Below, piece by piece: positions 18,783-26,627 of a stretch of DNA of 44,844 bases. How positions within the stretch are numbered: position 1 is the stretch's first letter; each line of letters starts with the position of its first letter. The DNA lies in contig JAPLUI010000267.1 of assembly GCA_026397725.1 (NCBI GenBank), forward strand, positions 1 through 44,844. The letters run 5' to 3'. The translations under genes and the position numbers were made by a program. A model generated the notes under the pieces. That model did not search any database. It saw only the letters and a program-made list of their open reading frames with translations, and was not told the origin of the DNA. Origin of the DNA: Verrucomicrobiota bacterium. GTDB lineage: Bacteria > Verrucomicrobiota > Verrucomicrobiia > Verrucomicrobiales > Akkermansiaceae.

Positions 18783-18792
18783 GCCATGAACC

Positions 18793-19440
18793 TCACTTTG
18801 CGGCGGGTTTGGGGATGTCCTTGAAGTCTTCGGGGACCTTGCTGATGATGTAGGAGAGGACCTGGGCAATCTCCACCGGGGTGAGTTTCTGACCCCAGGC
18901 TTCCATCTTGGCACCATTGTTGCCGGTGCTTTCAGGCGGCGAGCCTTTGTTGATGAGATTGAAGAGGCCCATGGGCTTGTTGGTGAATTTCCACTGATGA
19001 TCGGTGAGCGGAAGCCCCGGCAGCACGCTCTTGCGGCCCGTGCCATCGTCCTGCGTGGCACTCAGATCCACCCCATGGCAGGGAATGCAATTCTTCGAGA
19101 ACGTGGTCTGGCCGGCGGCAACGGCGGTGGGATTGGCCGCCCATTCGTGGACCAGTTTGGAATCGTCCAACGTGGCCAGGGTTTTGTTGAGTTCCTTGAG
19201 CTGGGCCGCTTGCACGGCCAGGATCTGTTCCTGCACCACTTGCTGCGGGCTCTGGAGGGCCGCGATGCCATAGTAAAGGAACCAATAGCCGACGAACCAA
19301 GCAATGGCCGCATAGAAGGTGAACAACCACCAATTGGGCAATTTCTGGTCAAATTCCTGAATTCCATCGAACTCGTGTTCGCGAAGGATGATTTCGCCTT
19401 TTTCCTGGGCAAAATGGCCGCGTTTGGGATTCTCGCTCAT
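18793..19440 (-). CDS. ccoP: cbb3-type cytochrome c oxidase subunit III, monohaem
   Basis: 215 aa. The CcoP N-terminal signature (DGIQEFDQKLPNWWLFTFY, about 25-43) leads into a membrane helix (about 38-60). A periplasmic cytochrome c domain follows with one haem site, CIPCH (C118-H122), and a likely axial Met near residue 184 (AKMEAWG). Classical CcoP carries two haem-c sites; only one is present here, and the protein is shorter to match. It passes electrons to the oxidase core. It overlaps ccoQ by ATGA (19437-19440), a sign of translational coupling. Last gene of the oxidase operon. Confidence 0.93.
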   Translation of the reverse strand: MSENPKRGHFAQEKGEIILREHEFDGIQEFDQKLPNWWLFTFYAAIAWFVGYWFLYYGIAALQSPQQVVQEQILAVQAAQLKELNKTLATLDDSKLVHEWAANPTAVAAGQTTFSKNCIPCHGVDLSATQDDGTGRKSVLPGLPLTDHQWKFTNKPMGLFNLINKGSPPESTGNNGAKMEAWGQKLTPVEIAQVLSYIISKVPEDFKDIPKPAAK

Positions 19441-19646
19441 GGCTTGATAGGGACTTGGGTTGCGTCTGGGGTGGGGGCTGAGGAATCGCCTGCGCCCTCG
19501 AGCGGCAGGTTGGCCAGGTGTTCACGCTGCGCCTTGGGAATGCGCAAGGCCCGCAACGTGCCGACCACGAACACCCCGGCAATCAACATGAACGAAAGGG
19601 CCGCCATCAGGCCGGACCATTCTTCAAAGAACACGCGTTTGAACAT
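19437..19646 (-). CDS. ccoQ: CcoQ-like small membrane subunit
   Basis: 69 aa. One hydrophobic helix (about 11-32) follows a short amphipathic start (MFKRVFFEEW) and leads to a polar tail, the layout of CcoQ/FixQ subunits. Sequence similarity to known CcoQ is low, so the call rests on size, topology and position between ccoNO and ccoP. The start is 4 bp after the ccoNO stop and the stop overlaps the ccoP start. The role is probably assembly or stabilisation of the complex. Confidence 0.75.
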   Translation of the reverse strand: MFKRVFFEEWSGLMAALSFMLIAGVFVVGTLRALRIPKAQREHLANLPLEGAGDSSAPTPDATQVPIKP

Positions 19647-19650
19647 GCTG

Positions 19651-22380
19651 TTAGGGCGGGTTGGTGGTGGGCGGCGCGGCGGGAGCCTCTGGCGCGGCGG
19701 GAGCCTCCGGCTCGGAGGGAGTGGGTGGGGGCGGACTGGGCGGAGTTCCCGGAGTTCCCGGAGTTGCCGGGGCCGCTGCCGGGGCTGCCGGGGCTGCCGG
19801 GGCTGCCGGAGTTGCCGGGGCCGCTGCCGGGGCTGCCGCCGAAGTTGCCGGGGCCGCTGCCGGGGCTGGGGTTTCCGCTGGGGTCTTTGGAACCGGCGGG
19901 GTGGGGCGGTAGCTGTCCGGATTGAGGGCAGCGGGAACCGGCGGGCCGCCTTTGGTGACGATGCGGTAGGCTCCGAGTTTCTGGACGAAGGAGATGAGTG
20001 CCACCGCCTTGGTCTTGGCCAGATAGTTGCGAAGCTCATCCCCGGCGAGGTCCGGCTTGGCCGGCAGATAGACCTTGGCGGCCACCAGCGAGGCAGCGAC
20101 TTCCTGGGCCTGGGTTTCCACCATGTCGCTGATCTGATCCTTGTTCAGGGCCTTCCAGGGAACGCCGAGTCTGGCTTGGACCGCGATCTTGTTAGGCAGG
20201 GCCTTGAGGTCGGCATCCTGCTCAAAGAGCCAGGGATAGGCAGGCATGTTGGAGCCGTCGGAAATATCGCGAGGGCTGAGGAAGTGTTTGAAGTGCCAGT
20301 CGTTGCCGCGTTTGCCCACGCGCATGAATTTGTAGGGCTTGCCTTGGGGGTCGTTGGCCAGTGGGCCGCCTTCGCGTGCGAGATCGGGACCGGTGCGCTT
20401 GGAGCCCCATTGATAGGGATGGTCGAAGAGCGACTCTCCAAGATGCGAGTAATCATCGACCACTCCGGCCCGGCCATAGCGCATGACGTCGGCATCGAGG
20501 GTGCGGATCATTTGGGAATGGCAGAGATAGCAGCCTTCCGAGACGAAAATGTCGCGACCGGCGAGTTCGAGCGGGGAATAAAGCTCCTGCAGGCGCCCCT
20601 CGAGGTTTTTCTCGCGGTTGACGATGAGGGTGGGGATGATCTGCACGGAGCCGCCGATGGCAGCCGCCATGAACACCAGCACGGCAAAGGGCAGATAATT
20701 GTCGATGATGCGCTCATGCCAGTTGACCCAGCCACCCTTGGAGGACTTGAAGGCAAACACGGCCTTGATGGCGATCAGAATCGTCAGCACCATCGCCGCC
20801 TTGTCCGCATGCGGCGGCAGGAAGAACCACAGAAACGTCGAGCAGAGCCCGAGAAAGATGTAGGCGAGCGGATCGTTCAAGAGCGCTTCCGCCCAGGGCA
20901 TGCCATCCTTGCGCTTTGGCTCCAGCACGGCAACCTGGACGGATTCATTGTAGGGGCTGCCGGAGCGGGCCGTTTGCCACACATTGATAGCCAGCAGGAC
21001 AAAGCCGGAGAGATACAACAAGCCACCGATGGAACGCAGGATGAAGAAGACCTGAATGCTCTCGAGCGATTCCAGGAACTGGTATTTAAGCGCGGTGTGA
21101 TCCGGGTTGAACTGGCCGAGCATGAGGCCCTGGGTAATGCCGGAGAACCACATCGCAACGATATAGAGGAGGATGCCGACGAGGCCGATCCAGAAGTGCA
21201 TGTCGGCCAGGGCCTTCGACCAGAGTTGGGTTTTCCACAGGCGCGGGGCGAGCCAGTAGAACATCCCTGCGGCCATGAAGCCGTTCCAGCCGAGCGCGCC
21301 GGAATGGACGTGACCGATGGTCCAATCGGTATAGTGGGACAGGGCGTTGACCTTGGTGATGGCCATCAGCGGGCCTTCAAACGTGGCCATCCCGTAAAAC
21401 GTCACCCCGGCCACGAAAAACTTGATGACCGGATCGGTGCGCAGTTTGTCCCAGGCCCCGCGGAGGGTGAGCAGCCCGTTGAGCATGCCGCCCCAGGACG
21501 GTGCCCACAGCATCAGGGAGAAGAGCATGCCGAGGTTTTGCAGCCACGGCGGCAGGGCGGTGTGGAGCAGATGGTGGGGACCCGCCCAAATGTAGATGAA
21601 GACCAACGACCAGAAATGAATGATCGAAAGCCGGTAGGAATACACCGGCCGGTTCGCCGCCTTGGGCATGAAGTAATACATGATCCCCAGAATCGGTGTC
21701 GTCAGGAAAAACGCGACGGCATTGTGGCCATACCACCACTGGACCAGCCCGTCCTGCAGGCCGCCGAAGATCGGATAGGAATGCGTGAACGAGGTGGGCA
21801 GCGACAGATGGTTGACGATGTAGAGCATGGCCACCGTGATGATGGTGGCCATGTAAAACCAGAGGGCCACATAGAGGCTGGGCTCATTGCGCTTGGCCAC
21901 GGTCCAGAAAAAGTTGACGGCGAAGACGACCCACATGGCGACGACGCAGAGGTTGATGGGCCAGATGAGTTCGGCGTATTCCTTGCCGCGGGTGAAGCCG
22001 GCCGGCAGGCTCAGCGCCGCGAACACGATGATGAGCTGCCAGCCCCAGAAATGAATGTTGGAAAGCAGGTCTGAAGCGGTGCGGACCTTGCAGAGTCGCT
22101 GGGTGGAGTAGTAAATCCCGGCAAACATCATGTTGCCGACAAAGGCGAAAATGACCGCATTGGTGTGCAGCGGACGCAGCCGCCCGAAGGTCAGAAAGGA
22201 GATGCCATCCGCCTTGATCCAGCCACCGGTGAGCATTTCCAGAATATGCCCGTTCATCTGCCACCAGGAAAGCTGGGTGGCGATCAGCACGCCGGTGGTC
22301 ATCCCGATGAGGCCCCAGAAAATCGAGGCAATCATGAAGCGCCGGACGGACTTGTCGTCGTAGGTGATGGTGGTGGTCAT
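19651..22380 (-). CDS. ccoNO: Fused cbb3 oxidase subunits I and II (CcoN-CcoO)
   Basis: 909 aa. Residues about 1-475 form the haem-copper oxidase core CcoN. Metal and haem ligands are all visible: H72 (LRPLHTNA), H219 (WWYGHNA), H269-H270 (AGPHHLLH), H357 and H359 (GHVHSGALGW). Two extra helices (about 503-545) link it to a CcoO-type monohaem cytochrome with a membrane anchor (about 563-587) and CYLCH (C617-H621). After about 810 the chain becomes a Pro/Ala/Thr low-complexity tail of about 100 residues, encoded by GC-only repeats such as GGGGCTGCCGG. Fused CcoNO proteins are known in Bacteroidetes and relatives. The complex reduces O2 to water with high affinity while pumping protons. ATG at 22380 is preferred over TTG at 22392. 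Confidence 0.94.
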   Translation of the reverse strand: MTTTITYDDKSVRRFMIASIFWGLIGMTTGVLIATQLSWWQMNGHILEMLTGGWIKADGISFLTFGRLRPLHTNAVIFAFVGNMMFAGIYYSTQRLCKVRTASDLLSNIHFWGWQLIIVFAALSLPAGFTRGKEYAELIWPINLCVVAMWVVFAVNFFWTVAKRNEPSLYVALWFYMATIITVAMLYIVNHLSLPTSFTHSYPIFGGLQDGLVQWWYGHNAVAFFLTTPILGIMYYFMPKAANRPVYSYRLSIIHFWSLVFIYIWAGPHHLLHTALPPWLQNLGMLFSLMLWAPSWGGMLNGLLTLRGAWDKLRTDPVIKFFVAGVTFYGMATFEGPLMAITKVNALSHYTDWTIGHVHSGALGWNGFMAAGMFYWLAPRLWKTQLWSKALADMHFWIGLVGILLYIVAMWFSGITQGLMLGQFNPDHTALKYQFLESLESIQVFFILRSIGGLLYLSGFVLLAINVWQTARSGSPYNESVQVAVLEPKRKDGMPWAEALLNDPLAYIFLGLCSTFLWFFLPPHADKAAMVLTILIAIKAVFAFKSSKGGWVNWHERIIDNYLPFAVLVFMAAAIGGSVQIIPTLIVNREKNLEGRLQELYSPLELAGRDIFVSEGCYLCHSQMIRTLDADVMRYGRAGVVDDYSHLGESLFDHPYQWGSKRTGPDLAREGGPLANDPQGKPYKFMRVGKRGNDWHFKHFLSPRDISDGSNMPAYPWLFEQDADLKALPNKIAVQARLGVPWKALNKDQISDMVETQAQEVAASLVAAKVYLPAKPDLAGDELRNYLAKTKAVALISFVQKLGAYRIVTKGGPPVPAALNPDSYRPTPPVPKTPAETPAPAAAPATSAAAPAAAPATPAAPAAPAAPAAAPATPGTPGTPPSPPPPTPSEPEAPAAPEAPAAPPTTNPP

Positions 22381-22419
22381 GGTTGGCGGCAAATGCGAGG
22401 GAGGCTGGAAGCAGGGGCG

Positions 22420-22608
22420 TCAGGGCGGCTTGGGAAGCTCGGCTGTGCTGGTCGGCGAAGGGGAATTAGACATTTCGAGATCGAGTGGCAAGAGCGAATC
22501 TCGCTCCGGGCTGGAGCGCCGCGACCGGCGAATCTCCAGCGCAAAGCAGACCACGAAGATCCCGGCAAGGCAGGTCGAAATGAAAATGGTAAGCGCCAGC
22601 ACGTTCAC
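22420..22608 (-). CDS. ccoS: CcoS/FixS-like oxidase maturation protein
   Basis: 62 aa from GTG (reads VNVLALTIFIS). One membrane helix (about 3-24) is followed by basic residues and a polar tail, as in CcoS/FixS proteins needed for cofactor insertion into cbb3 oxidase; many of these also begin MNVL. It lies 39 bp before ccoNO on the same strand. A TTG at 22668 would add 20 residues and fits the family less well. The call depends on context and topology. Confidence 0.65.
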   Translation of the reverse strand: MNVLALTIFISTCLAGIFVVCFALEIRRSRRSSPERDSLLPLDLEMSNSPSPTSTAELPKPP

Positions 22609-22683
22609 GGGCGGACGGTAGGAGATCGTGCCAAGGAAAGGCAAGCTTTGCCGCCGGGATTCACCCAATCACTTTGTTTTTTT

Positions 22684-23229
22684 CTAAAGCCCGTGCAGGG
22701 GCTCGGTTTTCCGGTCTTGGTAATTGAGCCACTCGAGGAAGACATCGCCCACGATTTGGGGCAGGCAGGGGATCTGGAACAGGCCGGGATTGAGGATGAT
22801 ATGGCACTCTGCGAGGCTGTCTGGAGGCAGCCCGATACCGACGTGAAAGACATTCTTGAGGCCACGGGTGGCGGCCGATGCCAGCGGCGAGTCCAACACG
22901 ATGTGGCCGCGCACGGCGAGGGCGGCGAGGGCGCGTTGGATGCCAAAGGGGCTGGTGGGAAGGTAGTGCTCCGACTCATCCTCCAGGCCGAGCAGGTGGC
23001 GGTGTCCGGGATCGTCTGCAATGAGCGGCACGAGTTCGGGTGGAACGGCCAGCCAGCGGCCATCACCATCGTCGTCATATTCATTCAGATAGGCAGCGAT
23101 GCCGGAGGCCAAGCGGGTGCTGATAGCCACTGGCGTGCCATGCAAGACGATGGAGCAGGCAACCGGAGACGCGGGTGCGGCGGCGAGCAGCCATTGGTGA
23201 AATAGGGAGATGGATGGCACGGCGGGCAT
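22684..23229 (-). CDS. Hypothetical protein
   Basis: 181 aa; I do not recognise it. It looks soluble, with no clear signal peptide or helix bundle. Visible features are an acidic stretch (YLNEYDDDGDG), an ELVPLIADDPGHRHLLG segment and many hydrophobic short strands; there is no catalytic signature I can name. The gene lies between lptB and ccoS on the same strand, 75 bp before ccoS, so it may share a transcript with either neighbour. The codon usage is normal for the window, so it is probably a real protein. Confidence 0.7.
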   Translation of the reverse strand: MPAVPSISLFHQWLLAAAPASPVACSIVLHGTPVAISTRLASGIAAYLNEYDDDGDGRWLAVPPELVPLIADDPGHRHLLGLEDESEHYLPTSPFGIQRALAALAVRGHIVLDSPLASAATRGLKNVFHVGIGLPPDSLAECHIILNPGLFQIPCLPQIVGDVFLEWLNYQDRKTEPLHGL

Positions 23230-23340
23230 GGCGCTATCAGGCAGGTTCGGAGGCCATCATGCACCAAAGGTCGGGCCAGTGCTCCGCGCCGATTCTGGAA
23301 GGATGCGCGGATATTGGGAAGGACGGGCGAATGGGCCGGA

Positions 23341-24105
23341 CTACATCCGGAAATCCTCGCCCAGGTAGTATTTGCGGGCGATGGGATCGTCGACCAGTTC
23401 GTCGGAGGCCCCCTCAAGAATGACGCGGCCATCATGAATGAGAAAGGCGCGGTCCGTGATGCTCAGCGTTTCGCGGACCGAGTGGTCGGTGATGAGAATG
23501 GCCAGGCCATCACGCTCGCGCAGTTCGCGGACGATGCGCTGGATGTCCACCACCGCGATCGGGTCGATGCCGGCGAAGGGCTCATCGAGCATGAGCAGCG
23601 TGGGGTCCGAGCACAGCGCGCGGGCGATGGCAAGACGGCGTTTTTCCCCGCCGGAAAGGGTGATGGCGAGGGATTTGGCGAGTTTTGCGATGCCGAAGCG
23701 GGCGAGCAGGTCGTGGGCGCGGGCCTGGCGTTCGGCCCGCTTGAGGTGGGGACGGGTTTCGAGGATGGCGAGCAGGTTGTCGAGCACGGAGAGTTTGCGG
23801 AAGACGGATTCTTCCTGCGGCAGGTAGCCCAGGCCGAGGCGGGCGCGGCGGTGCATGGGCATGCGCGAAATGTCATGGCCATTGAAGCAGACGGTGCCCG
23901 CATCCGCCGGAATGAGTCCGGCGATCATGTAAAAGGAGGTGGTCTTGCCGGCGCCATTCGGGCCTAACAGGCCGACGATTTCCCGCGGTTGGACACTGAT
24001 GGAGACGCCATCGACCACGGCACGTCCGTTGTAGGTTTTGCGCAGGTTGGAGGCGAAGAGGACGGTGGATTCGGGATGGGAACAGGTCGAGCCAGGGGCG
24101 TGCAT
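23341..24105 (-). CDS. lptB: LPS export ABC transporter ATPase
   Basis: 254 aa. Complete ABC ATPase: Walker A GPNGAGKT (48-55), Q-loop YLPQEESVF, signature LSGGEKRR (150-157), Walker B LLMLDEPFAGID and switch H208. The YLPQEESVFRKLSV and DEPFAGIDP motifs are those of LptB, which drives lipopolysaccharide extraction from the inner membrane with LptFG. It follows the LptC/LptA gene by 26 bp, confirming the assignment. The first 15 residues are extra relative to typical LptB (about 240 aa). Confidence 0.95.
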   Translation of the reverse strand: MHAPGSTCSHPESTVLFASNLRKTYNGRAVVDGVSISVQPREIVGLLGPNGAGKTTSFYMIAGLIPADAGTVCFNGHDISRMPMHRRARLGLGYLPQEESVFRKLSVLDNLLAILETRPHLKRAERQARAHDLLARFGIAKLAKSLAITLSGGEKRRLAIARALCSDPTLLMLDEPFAGIDPIAVVDIQRIVRELRERDGLAILITDHSVRETLSITDRAFLIHDGRVILEGASDELVDDPIARKYYLGEDFRM

Positions 24106-24131
24106 GGGGCGGGGCGCTGCGTGCCGGGGAG

Positions 24132-25403
24132 TTAGCGGTTATCTTTGCGCTTGATTTGGTCGAGGGGCAGGATGGTTTCGGTGCCGCCTGCGGAGAAGGT
24201 GAACTTGCCGTCGATGATCCGAATGGTTTGATTGGATTGTTTGGCACGGTTGATCATGCCGCCCTTTTTGACCCAGGGTTTGCCGCCGCTGAGGATGACC
24301 TCGCCGGTCTTGAAGTGGTAGGTGAAAATGGCGCCCGCCGCTTCGATGACTTCGTTGGTTCCGTCAGGTTTTTGCAGCAGGTGAACGGCCCCCGTGGCGA
24401 CGACGCGCTCGGCCTCGCCAATCCTGGCATTCAGCCCGCCGGGGGTGGGTTTGGCGTCGGGTTTGGACTTGGCAGCGGGGTCAGCGGGCAATTTCTCGAA
24501 GAAGACCTTGATTTCATTGGCTCCATCAAGCGTGAAGCGAGGGTCGGCGACGGTGACGTTTGTCAGATAGACGAGGAGGCCCTGATCGGTGTCGAAATAC
24601 ATGCCGCCCTCGCAGTTGATGACGGTGTCGTTGGGGCCGGGTTTGACTTCGAGGGGTTTGGCATCAAGGACGACCTCCGGGGTGGCGGGAGCGGCCTTGG
24701 CGAGGAGATCCTCCTGATCCAAAAAGGCGGTGGCCGCCCGCGAGGCTTCGGCGGAGGCGGTGAGCACCTCCCGGAGACCGCTGCGGGCCTGGGCGTTGGC
24801 AGCGGCCACGCTTGGGGCTGACGAAGCGGAATCCTCCTTGGGGACCGGCGGTTCCGCCGCTGGCGCAGTGGTGACCGGCAACACCAGCAAGGAGGTGGCA
24901 AGGAGGGCGGCGGCGCGGCGGGGAGACTCGGAAGTGTTCATGGTGGTGGCTTGGGGTTCCTTGATGCGGGTGGTGACCGGGCCCATCAGAAAACCCTGGG
25001 CCTGGTCAACCTCGTATATGAGACCGGTACCGCTGGCGCTGAGTCGCTCGGAACTCATCTTGACGGGGTCCTTGGCACTGAGGGTGCCTTTGGCTTGGTC
25101 GAAGCGGGCCTTGATCAGATCCATGCGGGCCCGCGGGCTGCGGTCGGGGTTGAATAACTCGATCGAGACGGTTTCGCCATCAAGGATGTCGGAATTGACC
25201 AGGATCATGGTCTTGGCACGCAGCACGCCGAGCAGCCGCCGGTTTTCATCGTAGCGCGGGAGCATGACGCCGGAAAGAAGACTGCCGGGGGGCAGCAACG
25301 AGGAGACAGTAATCTCCCGCTTCGGAGCCGTTGATGAAGTCTCCTCCCGCGCCATCAGCAAGGCGGGAGCGAGCAGCATCAGGGCTGGAAGTTTGCGGGT
25401 CAA
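24132..25403 (-). CDS. LptC-like/LptA-like fused LPS transport protein
   Basis: 423 aa in one uninterrupted frame. The N-terminus (LTRKLPALMLLAPALLMA) is a signal peptide or anchor. Residues to about 150 form an LptC/OstA-like beta domain (LRAKTMILVNSDILDGETVS; SSERLSASGTGLIYE). At ATG 24941 the frame enters a second typical signal peptide (MNTSESPRRAAALLATSLLV), then a linker and an LptA/OstA domain (about 210-423) with INCEGGMYFDT and GAIFTYHFKTGEVILSGG. No stop separates the two halves. Either they are one membrane-tethered protein bridging LptC and LptA functions, or translation also starts at 24941. The outer start is uncertain: TTG at 25403 lies 28 bp after kdsA, and there is no clear ribosome binding site. 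Its place between kdsA and lptB supports an LPS-bridge role. Confidence 0.8.
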   Translation of the reverse strand: MTRKLPALMLLAPALLMAREETSSTAPKREITVSSLLPPGSLLSGVMLPRYDENRRLLGVLRAKTMILVNSDILDGETVSIELFNPDRSPRARMDLIKARFDQAKGTLSAKDPVKMSSERLSASGTGLIYEVDQAQGFLMGPVTTRIKEPQATTMNTSESPRRAAALLATSLLVLPVTTAPAAEPPVPKEDSASSAPSVAAANAQARSGLREVLTASAEASRAATAFLDQEDLLAKAAPATPEVVLDAKPLEVKPGPNDTVINCEGGMYFDTDQGLLVYLTNVTVADPRFTLDGANEIKVFFEKLPADPAAKSKPDAKPTPGGLNARIGEAERVVATGAVHLLQKPDGTNEVIEAAGAIFTYHFKTGEVILSGGKPWVKKGGMINRAKQSNQTIRIIDGKFTFSAGGTETILPLDQIKRKDNR

Positions 25404-25431
25404 CGAGGCGTGGGGATGGCTGGAGTTCAGT

Positions 25432-26250
25432 TCAGTGCGAGGCGTGGTGGATGGCGATGAGTTTGACGAGGATATCCTCAATGAATTCAAGCGGGATTTG
25501 GTTGGGGCCGTCCGAAAGCGCATTGACCGGATCAGCGTGGACTTCCATGAACAAGCCGTCAACCCCGGTGGCCACGGCGGCGCGGGCCAGGACCGGGGCC
25601 AGTTCGCCATCACCCCCGGTGGTGCCGCCGAGTCCGCCGGGACGCTGGACGGAGTGAGTGGCGTCGAAGACCACGGGCAGGCCCTCCTTGCGCATCCAGT
25701 AGAGCGAGCGCATGTCGGCGACGAGATTGTTGTAGCCGAAGGTGGTGCCGCGTTCGGTGAGGAGAAACCTCTCGCAGCCAAAGGCGCGGAGTTTGGCGGC
25801 GATGTGGACGGTATCCCACGGGGCGAGGAATTGACCTTTCTTGACGTTGACGGCACGGCCGGTCTTGGCGGCGGCTTCCAGCAAGTCCGTCTGGCGGCAC
25901 AGGAAGGCCGGGATTTGGAGCAGATCGACGTGTTCGGCGGCGATTTCCGCCTGTTCGGCCGTGTGAATGTCGGTGGTGACGGGGATACTGAGGGCCTTGG
26001 CAATCTCGCCGAGGATGCGGCAACCCGCGACCACACCGGGGCCACGGAAGGAGTCGATGGAACTGCGGTTGGCCTTGTCAAATGAGGCCTTGAAAAGGAA
26101 ATGAATCCCGGTGCGTCCGGCGATCTCCTTGAGCGAGCGGGCCATTTCCCAGGCCAAGGTGGCGGATTCGAGGGCGCAGGGGCCGAGGATGAAAAACGGC
26201 ACGGGGCCGCCCACGGGGACGTTGCCGATGTTGAATGGATCGAAGGACAT
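25432..26250 (-). CDS. kdsA: 3-deoxy-8-phosphooctulonate synthase
   Basis: 272 aa. Condenses phosphoenolpyruvate with arabinose 5-phosphate to Kdo-8-phosphate, the first committed step to the LPS inner core. Family motifs are intact: GPCALES, FKASFDKANRSS, TDIHTAEQA, QIPAFLCRQTDLL, VNVKKGQFLAPWD and FDATHSVQRPGG. Cys25 in GPCALES is the metal-ligand Cys of the metal-dependent class (Asn in the E. coli type), so this enzyme probably needs a divalent metal. ATG at 26250 is preferred over TTG at 26259. It lies between the DUF1844 gene and lptC/A on one strand. Confidence 0.96.
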   Translation of the reverse strand: MSFDPFNIGNVPVGGPVPFFILGPCALESATLAWEMARSLKEIAGRTGIHFLFKASFDKANRSSIDSFRGPGVVAGCRILGEIAKALSIPVTTDIHTAEQAEIAAEHVDLLQIPAFLCRQTDLLEAAAKTGRAVNVKKGQFLAPWDTVHIAAKLRAFGCERFLLTERGTTFGYNNLVADMRSLYWMRKEGLPVVFDATHSVQRPGGLGGTTGGDGELAPVLARAAVATGVDGLFMEVHADPVNALSDGPNQIPLEFIEDILVKLIAIHHASH

Positions 26251-26268
26251 GGGGGGCAAACAGGTTCT

Positions 26269-26289
26269 CAGTTATCAGTTATCCGTTAG
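26269..26289. repeat. Heptamer tandem repeat CAGTTAT
   Basis: Three units (CAGTTAT, CAGTTAT, CCGTTAG) with exact 7-nt period. The array overlaps the stop codon of the DUF1844 gene and reaches into the kdsA leader. Confidence 0.7.
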
Positions 26290-26563
26290 AGGGGATCAGG
26301 GATTCGTCTGCGGCCTTGGCGTAGAGCGGGGTGAGGTTGGCGATGGCGGTGGTGAGGAGCCTGCTTTCTTCCGGGCTGAGGTTGCCGCGGGTTTTCGCGA
26401 CCAGCATTTCGAGGGAATCGAGGACGGATTTTGCGGCACGCAGGGTGATTTGCTTCTCGCCCGTGTACGGGTTTGGAAGCTGGCCGAGGAACAGCCCGGC
26501 GTTTTGCGCCTGGAGGAGCACAAACTCACTGAAGCGGGGGTCGGCAGCGGAACTGGCGGGCAT
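26279..26563 (-). CDS. DUF1844 domain protein
   Basis: 94 aa. The sequence fits the DUF1844 profile throughout: FSEFVLLQAQNAGLFLGQLP, then TGEKQITLRAAKSVLDSLEML, AKTRGNLSPEESRLL and a C-terminal helix. Family function is unknown. It starts the short run with kdsA (28 bp gap), a position worth noting because it is kept close to LPS genes here. The true start is ATG 26563; longer readings would overlap the lhgO stop and read as non-coding. The last codons fall within a heptamer repeat. Confidence 0.88.
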   Translation of the reverse strand: MPASSAADPRFSEFVLLQAQNAGLFLGQLPNPYTGEKQITLRAAKSVLDSLEMLVAKTRGNLSPEESRLLTTAIANLTPLYAKAADESLIPSNG

Positions 26564-26593
26564 GCGCGCAGCATGGCGGGAAAAGCCGCCAGC

Positions 26594-26617
26594 GAAAAGC
26601 GCAAAACACCGCTTTTC
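26594..26617. other. Inverted repeat between lhgO and the DUF1844 gene
   Basis: GAAAAGCG and CGCTTTTC flank an 8-nt loop in the 64-bp gap. In the minus-strand direction the T-run precedes rather than follows the stem, so it is not a standard terminator. It could be a weak attenuation or processing site. Confidence 0.35.
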
Positions 26618-26627
26618 AAAAACACCT

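Noticed and set aside
18997..22074. 1025-codon plus-strand open frame over the oxidase genes
   Set aside because: Antisense shadow of ccoP, ccoQ and ccoNO, with low-complexity GC repeats from the Pro/Ala tail.
24132..26081. 649-codon extended frame including the kdsA region
   Set aside because: Its first 226 codons are Pro/Ser-rich antiframe over kdsA, which is itself complete. Real coding starts near 25403.
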